This document shows positions 1 through 5,511 of a stretch of 32,154 nt of DNA, piece by piece. Numbering within the stretch: position 1 is the first letter of the stretch; every line of letters starts with the position of its first letter. Below the pieces are notes generated by a model. That model saw nothing but the letters and a program-made list of their open reading frames with translations, made no database searches and was not told the DNA's origin. The position numbers were made by a program, and so were the translations under genes. Source of the stretch: a virus; the IMG/VR virus record IMGVR_UViG_3300033064_007095, positions 1-32,154 of that record; one strand, written 5' to 3'.

Positions 1-141
1 AACATCGCTGGCATAGCGAAATATAAGACTTTCGATTTTACCGGATGTTTTGTTTCGGATGATTTCGGCGAAAGCATTGCCTTTGACAATTTTTGAATAT
101 TCGATAATTTTCCAAAAATCGAAGGCATTCATCAAATCGTT
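1..141. repeat. Terminal direct repeat, left copy (circular closure)
   Basis: The first 141 bases are identical to the last 141 (32014-32154). The portal reading frame continues without a break through the join, so the repeat is one locus read twice at the ends of a circular or circularly permuted molecule. An overlap of exactly 141 equals a k-mer size commonly used by assemblers (inference), which fits an assembly overlap better than a true phage terminal repeat. Unit genome length is 32,013 bp. Confidence 0.95.
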
Positions 142-429
142 TGGTTTTTGAGAAATCAAGTAATTAACCGGATGATCTGTAAATTTTAGGATTTGCTCAC
201 CTTCTTTTTTCAGTACTGCTTTGGGCAGTTTGGCGATATCATTTGAAAGCTGATTGACACCATTGTAAAATGCCGAAAGCGAAAGCGAGGTGCGTTCGTT
301 TGCCAGGGTAGCTTTGCCGGCACCACTAAAATAAAACGGAAAACCGCTTACATCAAAAGAAGATTGCAAGCCATCGTCAGCTATAGATCGCGCGGTAAAC
401 ATGGAAGCAAAAGCCTGATTTAACGACAT
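1..429 (-). CDS. Phage portal protein, N-terminal part (continues across the circular join)
   Basis: HK97-type portal, the dodecameric ring at one capsid vertex through which DNA is packaged and to which the neck attaches. This piece encodes residues 1-143, starting MSLNQAFASMFTARS at 429. It runs off the left edge and resumes at 32013, ending at 31210, for a full protein of 410 residues, normal for the family. The family call rests on length and on gene order: prohead protease and HK97-fold capsid follow. The start is set by an A/T-rich leader and by a promoter module ending about 17 bp upstream. It opens the first late transcription unit. TerL lies upstream but is separated by four small genes and a terminator. 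Confidence 0.9.
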   Translation of the reverse strand, partial: MSLNQAFASMFTARSIADDGLQSSFDVSGFPFYFSGAGKATLANERTSLSLSAFYNGVNQLSNDIAKLPKAVLKKEGEQILKFTDHPVNYLISQKPNDLMNAFDFWKIIEYSKIVKGNAFAEIIRNKTSGKIESLIFRYASDV

Positions 430-445
430 AAAATTAATTTATGAC

Positions 446-496
446 GTAAAATTAGTGCTATCGTTTTGCGTGAATGGTTTGAAGTTTACACTATTT
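446..496 (-). promoter_or_regulatory. Late promoter module P1 (before portal)
   Basis: On the minus strand a 22-bp box (496 to 475, core GTGTAAACTTCAAACC) is followed by exactly 20 bp and then TAATTTTAC (454-446). The same box, spacing and TAWTTTTA element occur at 26028-26049/26007 and 26211-26232/26190. TAWTTTTA resembles the Bacteroidota -7 consensus TAnnTTTG. No clear -33 TTG is present, so the box may bind a phage activator. The box holds two 7-bp direct half-repeats, TGTAAAC and TTCAAAC. Predicted start of RNA is near 440, giving a leader of about 10 nt before the portal ATG at 429. Confidence 0.75.
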
Positions 497-501
497 GAAA
501 T

Positions 502-528
502 AAAAAATCCTGAATAAATCAGGATTTT
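502..528 (-). terminator. Intrinsic terminator between accessory genes and late promoter P1
   Basis: A perfect 10-bp stem (504-513 with 519-528, arms AAAATCCTGA/TCAGGATTTT) and 5-nt loop is followed on the minus strand by a T run (507-502). It starts 3 bp after the stop of the 49-residue gene and ends 6 bp before the P1 box. It would therefore close the TerL/accessory transcript and insulate the late promoter. It could also work weakly on the plus strand. Confidence 0.8.
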
Positions 529-531
529 GTT

Positions 532-681
532 TTAGGGTATAAAATACCATTGATTGTCGTTTTTATGAAAAACGTATTTGTATTTTTCGATTAAAACCGT
601 GATGGTTTCAGCTAGATATGTTTTGGGTTTGGGTAGTTGACGAATGGCTTTTGCGAGGTTATCGGCTTTTAGTTTTGACAT
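532..681 (-). CDS. Small basic hypothetical protein (49 aa)
   Basis: An ATG at 681 opens 49 codons (begins MSKLKADNLAKAIRQLPKPK, ends NDNQWYFIP) and stops at 532, 3 bp before the terminator. It is lysine-rich with an amphipathic N-terminal helix and no membrane segment. I do not recognise the family. It is the last of four small genes between TerL and portal. It is probably real: it uses the operon strand, fits exactly between upstream gene and terminator, and nothing else explains the interval. Confidence 0.6.
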   Translation of the reverse strand: MSKLKADNLAKAIRQLPKPKTYLAETITVLIEKYKYVFHKNDNQWYFIP

Positions 682-694
682 GGTGTTTTTTTTA

Positions 695-766
695 CCGCAG
701 ATTCGCAGATTTATTTTTGATTTTTTATGGCCACAGATTCACGGATTTTTATTTTCGATTTATTTT
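695..766. repeat. Two tandem 36-bp degenerate repeats
   Basis: Positions 695-730 and 731-766 are two diverged copies of one unit, each starting CC[G/A]CAGATTC[G/A]C[A/G]GATTT and ending in a T-rich tail. The second overlaps the stop codon of the upstream 88-residue gene. From memory, CCACAGATTCACGGATT-like units are scattered between genes in Flavobacterium chromosomes. Apart from these repeats the 83-bp gap holds nothing I can support. Confidence 0.6.
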
Positions 767-1031
767 AAATTTTTTTGATTTCTTGTTTTACTTCTAGAAA
801 ATAATTATACCTTCTTGTGCCGTATTCTGAATCATCGTAAAAATGTTCTAATAGTATTAGATTAATTGCTATGTATGCGCATTGTTTTGATGTAGATAAA
901 TCAACACAGCAAATAGTTTTGTTATTATAATTACATTTTTCATTATCACAATAACTATCGTGTTCACAATTTGTGCCTACTTTTAATAAAAATGCATTAA
1001 ATAGTTCTTTTGCTTTTTCTTTTGGTGTCAT
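765..1031 (-). CDS. Cysteine-rich small hypothetical protein (88 aa)
   Basis: Begins MTPKEKAKELFNAFLLKVG and ends YFLEVKQEIKKI. These flanks match a small protein recurring in Bacteroidota phages (MTPKEKAKEL…KQCA…VKQEI), of unknown function. The middle carries a run of cysteines (…NCEHDSYC…EKC…ICC…KQC), suggesting a metal site or disulfides. The frame stays open to an ATG at 1106, but that extension translates a duplicated piece of the neighbouring membrane-protein gene out of frame. The ATG at 1031 overlaps that remnant's stop (ATGA), so I take 1031 as the start. Confidence 0.65.
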   Translation of the reverse strand: MTPKEKAKELFNAFLLKVGTNCEHDSYCDNEKCNYNNKTICCVDLSTSKQCAYIAINLILLEHFYDDSEYGTRRYNYFLEVKQEIKKI

Positions 1032-1096
1032 TTTTGATTTTTTAAAAGTTTGACTTCGGATTTGATGTAAAAAAAGCCGATAATTAGTGTTTTTAA
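1028..1096 (-). pseudogene. Truncated duplicate of the 3' end of the 63-aa membrane-protein gene
   Basis: On the minus strand this stretch translates as LKTLIIGFFYIKSEVKLLKN followed by QK and a stop. It matches the C-terminus of the intact gene at 1188-1379 (…TTGFFYIKSEVQQLNKGKL). A 26-bp DNA block (1054-1079 and 1217-1242) is identical in both. The remnant has an in-frame TGA just upstream and no start, so it cannot be expressed alone. Its TGA overlaps the ATG of the following gene, the usual coupling of neighbours in this operon. The rest of the gap, 1097-1187, shows no gene. Confidence 0.65.
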
Positions 1097-1187
1097 GGAA
1101 CTTCACTGTTCTTATCGTTAAATACCGACTTTTTAATAAATGAATAGGATATTAAGCTTCGTCTATTAATAGCACATCAGCACCTAT

Positions 1188-1379
1188 TCATAATTTTCCT
1201 TTATTTAATTGTTGTACTTCGGATTTGATGTAAAAAAAGCCAGTGGTGAGTTGGACCAGGATCAATAAAACGATTAAGCCGTAGCGGACCGGGTTTTGCG
1301 CTATGAAATTAATATCCAATAAAGCAGAGGTGAGCAGTGCCAACAGGAATGTGGATAGTATTATGAGGATGATTTTCAT
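1188..1379 (-). CDS. Small two-segment membrane protein (63 aa)
   Basis: Begins MKIILIILSTFLLALLTSAL. There are two hydrophobic segments, about residues 2-21 and 32-50, joined by the short loop DINFIAQNPVRYG, with a charged C-terminal tail. The topology is that of a small inner-membrane protein. Function is not recognised. It overlaps the upstream 85-residue gene by 4 bp (ATGA), indicating translational coupling. Holin function is possible on topology, but the position beside TerL, far from the endolysin, argues against it. Confidence 0.65.
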   Translation of the reverse strand: MKIILIILSTFLLALLTSALLDINFIAQNPVRYGLIVLLILVQLTTGFFYIKSEVQQLNKGKL

Positions 1380-1633
1380 ATCAGGTTTCTTTTTCGGCGA
1401 TTAGAAAGTGCGTTTTTGAAGGTGTTGTAATCGGTATAGCGGTATTCGCCAAAGAGTTCGAAATACAAATCATTGACGTCATTGAATGCAGCGGTGTTTG
1501 TGCTGTGGTTTTTGCATTCAGTAAAATAATAATCGAAAAAACCTTTTGTACAGGCAAGCTGCCGCATTATTTTGTTTTCCTTTAATAATTGATCTAGATC
1601 TTTTTTTTGTGCTGTTGTAGGTTGTTGGTTCAT
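1376..1633 (-). CDS. Small hypothetical protein (85 aa)
   Basis: Starts MNQQPTTAQKKDLDQLLKEN and ends FKNALSNRRKRNLI. Charged, mostly helical, with an aromatic-rich centre (GFFDYYFTEC, LYFELFGEYRYTDY) and a strongly basic C-terminus that could contact nucleic acid. It contains two cysteines and no membrane segment. It is the first gene after TerL, 57 bp downstream, coupled by ATGA to the membrane protein. I do not recognise a family. Confidence 0.6.
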   Translation of the reverse strand: MNQQPTTAQKKDLDQLLKENKIMRQLACTKGFFDYYFTECKNHSTNTAAFNDVNDLYFELFGEYRYTDYNTFKNALSNRRKRNLI

Positions 1634-1690
1634 TAGTGTAGATTTTTTTTGGGACTAAAATGTTTTACATTGGGTTTATTTGATTGCTTA

Positions 1691-3439
1691 TTAAATATAA
1701 AATTCTTCAGTATTCATAGGTTTTGAATACTTTGACTGTTCTTCTTTTGGAGATAGCGATCCACCCAAAGCCATAATTGCGGCGATTATTCCATCGATGC
1801 GTTTGCCATTGGCGTGTGATTTTCCTTTTGAAATTCGGATATTTTCGTTGTGATCTTCGTGGGTGATGCAGCCCGAAAGCATCCATTCCATGACCGGATT
1901 GCCATCGTGCTGGATTTTGCCATCGTAGCACAATTTTTCAAAGGTTTTTGTTGGGTGCGAATAGTTCGTGATGGTTTGGCTGAACTCAGAAACTTCTAAG
2001 CCGGCATCCAGCAAATGATTCGATATGGATTCGGAATTCCAGCGGTCGACTTCTACCCGATTGATGTTGTAGAGTTTGTAATTTGCGATTACAATATCTT
2101 CGATGACATCATAATCGACCCGGTTGCCTGGTGTGGCAATCATAAAGCCGTGATCTACCCAATATCGGTATGGAACACCATCTTCTTTTGACCTTTTTGC
2201 GATAGTTTCTTCGGGGCAAAATAGAAATGGTTTGAGGAATCGATTTCCTTTTTCGTCCGGTTCCGATAAAACTACAAAAGCGGTGATGTCTGTAGTGGTC
2301 GATAAATCCAGGGCCGCATAAGAACCAAAGGTTTGAAACTTGGCGATGTCGACTTGTTTTTTAGTTATGCTTGGCTTGTTGCCAAAATTGATGTCGTTTG
2401 CTTTCCAAATTTCAGAAGGAATCCACACATTGGCACCATCAACCCACATGTTGAGCGACTTGGTTTTAAAATTTGGGATTTTGGATGGCTGGTTTGTCGC
2501 TTTTATGTATTCACGGCGCATAAAATCCATCAAGGTGGTGTTGTATTCCATGTTTGGATTGGCTTTTATCCAGTTCGATTCGTCTTCCCAATCGTCATTT
2601 TCGTCCATTTGATGGATCATTATCAGGGTGTGATCATCTTTATTGAGACCCAAAAGGATGTCTTTATAAGAATCTTCGGCAAGCTTGCACGCACTTTTTA
2701 GGTTAAAACCAGCAGTAGTGATGATGTACACCAAAGGATTGTCGCGCGCACCCATCGCTGATTCGAGGACTTCGCGAACGGAATCGTCTTTGTGCGCATG
2801 ATATTCATCGATCAAAGCCACCGAAGGATTTAGACCATCTAAGGTCTTACTATCACCACCCAAAAAGCGGAAAACGCCGGATGTGTGAGTAAAGCGAATT
2901 TCGCGCTGGGTGTTCCGGAAACCGAGCGTGCGCAACAGCAAAGATTTATCGACAAAAGCAAAGGCTTGTTCCCAAAGGGTTTTGGCTTGCGCTTCTTTGG
3001 TTGCGCCTACATAAATTTCGGGACCTTCTTCGCCATCTAATGCCTGGCAGTACAAACCTAAACCTGAAAGCTGAGTGGTTTTTCCGTTTTTTCGCGCCAC
3101 AGCTTCATAAATGAAATTGATTCGGCGCAGTTTTGTTTCCTGGTTGATCCAGGCGAAAATATTGTAAATCGTAAATTGTTGATATGGTGATAAGACGAAC
3201 GGCAGTTTTAATTTTGCCAAAGGCCCTTTGGTATGCGTTAAAAATTTTGGAAAAAAATCGATGGCGAACATTCCCTGTCGATGGTCCAATATGTAACCAT
3301 CAGCTTCGGCAGTTTCAATCCAGTTGAAGAAACGCTGCGCGGCTAGTTGGATCCATTTGCCGGTTACAATTTTACCGGACAAAACATCGCTTGCATAGGT
3401 AAAAGGAACGGAATCAAGCTGCTGTAGTGTAGGTTTCAT
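1691..3439 (-). CDS. terL: Terminase large subunit
   Basis: The ATPase and nuclease motor that packages DNA through the portal (Terminase_1-like, HK97 group). The 582 residues are a normal length. Visible motifs are Walker A AVARKNGKTT (113-122), Walker B VALIDEYH (207-214), and RNase H-fold nuclease acidic residues at D378 and D384 (AALDLSTTTD) with a late D in KRIDGIIAAI. It should work with the P27-type TerS at 4655-5104 and the HNH protein at 5204-5509. Unusually, three small genes and a divergent Xre gene separate it from TerS. Its promoter region contains a perfect 20-bp palindrome and a TACTTTTA -7 candidate, so it probably has its own regulation. Confidence 0.95.
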   Translation of the reverse strand: MKPTLQQLDSVPFTYASDVLSGKIVTGKWIQLAAQRFFNWIETAEADGYILDHRQGMFAIDFFPKFLTHTKGPLAKLKLPFVLSPYQQFTIYNIFAWINQETKLRRINFIYEAVARKNGKTTQLSGLGLYCQALDGEEGPEIYVGATKEAQAKTLWEQAFAFVDKSLLLRTLGFRNTQREIRFTHTSGVFRFLGGDSKTLDGLNPSVALIDEYHAHKDDSVREVLESAMGARDNPLVYIITTAGFNLKSACKLAEDSYKDILLGLNKDDHTLIMIHQMDENDDWEDESNWIKANPNMEYNTTLMDFMRREYIKATNQPSKIPNFKTKSLNMWVDGANVWIPSEIWKANDINFGNKPSITKKQVDIAKFQTFGSYAALDLSTTTDITAFVVLSEPDEKGNRFLKPFLFCPEETIAKRSKEDGVPYRYWVDHGFMIATPGNRVDYDVIEDIVIANYKLYNINRVEVDRWNSESISNHLLDAGLEVSEFSQTITNYSHPTKTFEKLCYDGKIQHDGNPVMEWMLSGCITHEDHNENIRISKGKSHANGKRIDGIIAAIMALGGSLSPKEEQSKYSKPMNTEEFYI

Positions 3440-3453
3440 GTGTTAATTTGTGC

Positions 3454-3486
3454 TAAAAGTAAGAAAATAACTCATATATGAGTTAT
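3454..3486. promoter_or_regulatory. Palindromic operator in the terL/xre divergent promoter region
   Basis: ATAACTCATATATGAGTTAT (3467-3486) is a perfect 20-bp palindrome in the 79-bp space between the divergent starts of TerL (3439) and the Xre regulator (3519). On the minus strand TACTTTTA (3461-3454) is a -7-like element for terL, so the palindrome would lie over the -33 region. The obvious ligand is the Xre protein, which would couple its own level to terL expression (inference). Confidence 0.65.
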
Positions 3487-3518
3487 ATTATGTTAAAATT
3501 TTACTACATTTTTATCGG

Positions 3519-3740
3519 ATGACAGATAATAATCAAAAACGTTTTATAAAATCAGTAGGCGAAAAATTACGAGCGCACCGATTGTCGAAAAAAATTTCTC
3601 AGGTTACTCTGTCTTATGACGCCGAAATACCCAAAAGCCAAATAGGCCGGATTGAGCGCGGCGAGATCAATACCACCATAGGAACTTTATATAAAATTTG
3701 TACTGCATTAGGAATTGAGTTTAAAGATTTGATTGAATAA
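3519..3740 (+). CDS. Xre/HTH_3-family transcriptional regulator (73 aa)
   Basis: A single-domain lambda-repressor-like DNA-binding protein. The five-helix HTH spans about residues 10-65 (GEKLRAHRLSKKISQVTLS, then the recognition region KSQIGRIERGEINTTIGTL) and ends GIEFKDLIE. It has no C-terminal peptidase or oligomerisation domain. It is one of only three rightward genes. It faces terL across a 79-bp region with a perfect palindrome, and converges with the 3805-4167 gene. It may time terL expression, or be a second lysogeny or late-gene regulator. I cannot choose from sequence. Confidence 0.85.
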   Translation: MTDNNQKRFIKSVGEKLRAHRLSKKISQVTLSYDAEIPKSQIGRIERGEINTTIGTLYKICTALGIEFKDLIE

Positions 3741-3804
3741 TTTTCCAATGTTACAACTTTGTTTTTTGACTTCTTTACGGTTTTCCTCATTGTGCAATTT
3801 TTGA

Positions 3805-4167
3805 CTATAGATTCATTTTTGATTCTACAATTACGCATTTGTTTACTAAATACAAATCGATAATTTTGTTGATGTATGATATCGTCATTGGAACTGTTTT
3901 TTGTATTTCAGGTCCTGAATTATTTTTTTGCGATAAAAACATTTCAATGATCTTGATATTTTCCGGTTGGAAATGGTTGGTTGTATCTTTGCGCGTTTTC
4001 CTGGTTGAAAAAACTTTAATTTTTTGGATTTGTTCTTCGGTCCAATAAAAAGTGGTGTTTTGCTTGACCGGTTTAAGCGACAAAAGTTCAGCGCGATTCA
4101 GTACTTTTAAATAATTATAACCAAGGCTGGCGGCCACGGATTTTGTTGAAAATAAGGTTTGGTTCAT
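3805..4167 (-). CDS. Putative DNA-binding protein, winged-helix/excisionase-like N-terminus (120 aa)
   Basis: The N-terminus (FSTKSVAASLGYNYLKVLNR, then TTFYWTEEQIQKIK) has the pattern of MerR/HTH_17-type helix-turn-helix proteins: a short recognition unit, a wing with a tyrosine/tryptophan, then a long helix. The C-terminal half (IIEMFLSQKNNSGPEIQKTV) could be a second HTH. It is coupled by a 4-bp overlap to the upstream 63-residue gene. It sits between TerS and TerL, so a regulatory or packaging role is possible. The 64 bp between its stop and the converging xre gene show no clear terminator. Confidence 0.6.
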   Translation of the reverse strand: MNQTLFSTKSVAASLGYNYLKVLNRAELLSLKPVKQNTTFYWTEEQIQKIKVFSTRKTRKDTTNHFQPENIKIIEMFLSQKNNSGPEIQKTVPMTISYINKIIDLYLVNKCVIVESKMNL

Positions 4168-4355
4168 GAGCTCATTTCTTCAAATATAAACTTCATAAAA
4201 AGCTCATTGATTTTCACGTCAAGAGGTTCTTTAATTATATTCTCGTTTCTTGTTTTCTGACTGCTTTTTTCTATTAAATAAGCAAGAAGAGTAAATTCAT
4301 TTTCTTCCAATTCTAAAACTATTCTGTCTTTACAATCGTGTGGATATATTATCAT
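4164..4355 (-). CDS. Small acidic hypothetical protein (63 aa)
   Basis: Starts MIIYPHDCKDRIVLELEENE. Acidic and helical, without a membrane segment or recognisable motif. The 4-bp overlap with the following HTH-like gene indicates co-translation, so the two may act together or this may be a cofactor or antagonist of that protein (inference). No family recognised. Confidence 0.55.
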   Translation of the reverse strand: MIIYPHDCKDRIVLELEENEFTLLAYLIEKSSQKTRNENIIKEPLDVKINELFMKFIFEEMSS

Positions 4356-4385
4356 TTTAATTGATTTATTGGTTTATAAATAACA

Positions 4386-4640
4386 CTAAGATTTCAAATC
4401 GTGATGGCATATATCGACAGCAATTTCTGTTGATATGCTTATTATATGATAAGTATCTTTTCCTTTCTTTTTTATGTATAAATGTGGATGAGTCAATCTT
4501 CCTGAACTTATTTCAATAGATTGATTATTTTTCAATTCTTTTACAAGTGTAAAACCTCCAAATCCTGTTTGATTAAATTCCACAGCATCATTCATATCCG
4601 TTCTTGTAAATCCTAATTCTATGTACTTTTTATAATCCAT
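4386..4640 (-). CDS. Hypothetical protein (84 aa)
   Basis: Starts MDYKKYIELGFTRTDMNDAV. It contains a glycine-rich turn (QTGFGGFTLVKEL) and two predicted beta strands (IEISSGRLTHPHLYIKKK, YHIISISTEI), suggesting a small alpha/beta fold. It is cytoplasmic with no catalytic motif visible. It lies 14 bp after TerS in the same operon. Similar small proteins recur in Bacteroidota genomes and phages, but I know of no function. Confidence 0.55.
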   Translation of the reverse strand: MDYKKYIELGFTRTDMNDAVEFNQTGFGGFTLVKELKNNQSIEISSGRLTHPHLYIKKKGKDTYHIISISTEIAVDICHHDLKS

Positions 4641-4654
4641 TTTTTTTGTTTTTA

Positions 4655-5104
4655 TTAGTTTATATTTGATTTTGAATTCATTAATTCAGCAAACAAAGAA
4701 GTTTGATTTGGATCACTGGTTTCTTTTAGGTCTTTTTCAGATTTTGGATCAAGGCCAAAAAGTTTGAAGCACTTCATCAAAGTATCTTCAGCATTATTTT
4801 TTAAAGTCAATTCAACAGAAATATTTTGCGCACCGGTTTTGTACGTTTGGATATAACCTTCGCCAAAGCTTCTTTTATTTTTGATTTTAATTGATCTAAT
4901 AGAAAATTCATATTGCGCAGCAGCTTCACTATAGATTTCTAAACCTGGTAAATAGATTTCCTTTAAACGGTCCAGCTTCGCCAAAAGATTTCCCATTGAT
5001 ACATAATATTTTTTTGCTTCATCAGTTAAGTAAACTGGCGGCTTTGGAGACTTTATTAACGTGTCCTTGCCTTTATTAATTGAAACTACATTCATTTTTT
5101 CCAT
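4655..5104 (-). CDS. terS: Terminase small subunit, P27 family
   Basis: Recognises the packaging site and loads DNA onto TerL. The N-terminal P27 signature is clear (SPKPPVYLTDEAKKYYVSMG, then a leucine-rich helix LAKLDRLKEIYLPGLEIYSE), followed by a basic strand pair (IRSIKIKNKRSFGEGYIQTY) and the typical C-terminal element MKCFKLFGLDPKSEKDLKE. The 149 residues fit the family. The start at 5104 gives MEKMN; the second Met is an alternative. Immediately upstream is a 99-bp gap with nested inverted repeats, then the HNH gene, the arrangement found around cos in HK97-type phages. Confidence 0.85.
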   Translation of the reverse strand: MEKMNVVSINKGKDTLIKSPKPPVYLTDEAKKYYVSMGNLLAKLDRLKEIYLPGLEIYSEAAAQYEFSIRSIKIKNKRSFGEGYIQTYKTGAQNISVELTLKNNAEDTLMKCFKLFGLDPKSEKDLKETSDPNQTSLFAELMNSKSNIN

Positions 5105-5127
5105 AATCTTAATATTAAAAATTTAAG

Positions 5128-5207
5128 CCCCCCTCATTTTTTAAATCCAAAAGTAAAATCTTGACTGAACAGCGATGTCGGTGGCGTTCAACTTCTCGTG
5201 ATTTTAC
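5128..5207. other. Candidate cos/packaging site: nested dyads and C6 tract between hnh and terS
   Basis: The gap between the HNH stop and terS holds an outer inverted repeat GTAAAATC (5153-5160)/GATTTTAC (5200-5207), an inner one TGAAC (5166-5170)/GTTCA (5186-5190) around a GC-richer centre, and a C6 run (5128-5133). No gene fits here. In phages with HNH plus P27/Terminase_1 packaging, cos commonly lies next to these genes, so this is the best candidate. An RNA hairpin regulating terS translation is the alternative. Confidence 0.35.
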
Positions 5208-5509
5208 CCCATACCCCTTGATTCGCGCGAGGATTTACTGTTGTGACATTTTTCGCATAAACTTTGCAAATTATTGATATCTAATGGACCGCCACCTTTG
5301 TTGATAGGGATGATATGATCTACTACTTTACCAGGTGTGACAATATCATTTGCTTCGCAGTAAACGCACAAAGGATTCTTAATCCTGAAAGCTTTGCGCA
5401 ACTTTCGCCAGGGCCAAGAATTATAGAAAGCGCTGTTGTCCTTCTCACGTTCAAATGATACTCTTTGTGGCACCCAGGAACGAACTACTTTATCAGGTTT
5501 CTTTGCCAT
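5204..5509 (-). CDS. HNH endonuclease, packaging-associated
   Basis: A small metal-dependent nuclease of 101 residues. The zinc-binding cysteine pairs are LCVYC (C48, C51) and LCEKC (C85, C88). The HNH core is VVDHIIPINKGGG (D64-H65) with INNLQSLC and CHNSK (H89, N90). Proteins of this size beside terS are required with TerL for cos cleavage in HK97-like phages (established for that group), and the position directly upstream of terS fits. It starts 2 bp after the DnaB helicase stop, so packaging genes continue the early operon. Confidence 0.9.
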   Translation of the reverse strand: MAKKPDKVVRSWVPQRVSFEREKDNSAFYNSWPWRKLRKAFRIKNPLCVYCEANDIVTPGKVVDHIIPINKGGGPLDINNLQSLCEKCHNSKSSRESRGMG

Positions 5510-5511
5510 AA

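Noticed and set aside
1-141. Biological direct terminal repeat of a linear phage
   Set aside because: Exactly 141 bp inside the portal gene with no packaging genes at the ends; assembly overlap of a circle is simpler.
2333-2701. Plus-strand frames opposite the middle of terL
   Set aside because: They are shadows of a strongly conserved terminase gene, with no promoter or neighbour on that strand.
3741-3804. Terminator between xre and the converging gene
   Set aside because: T-rich, but I find no stem longer than a few base pairs.
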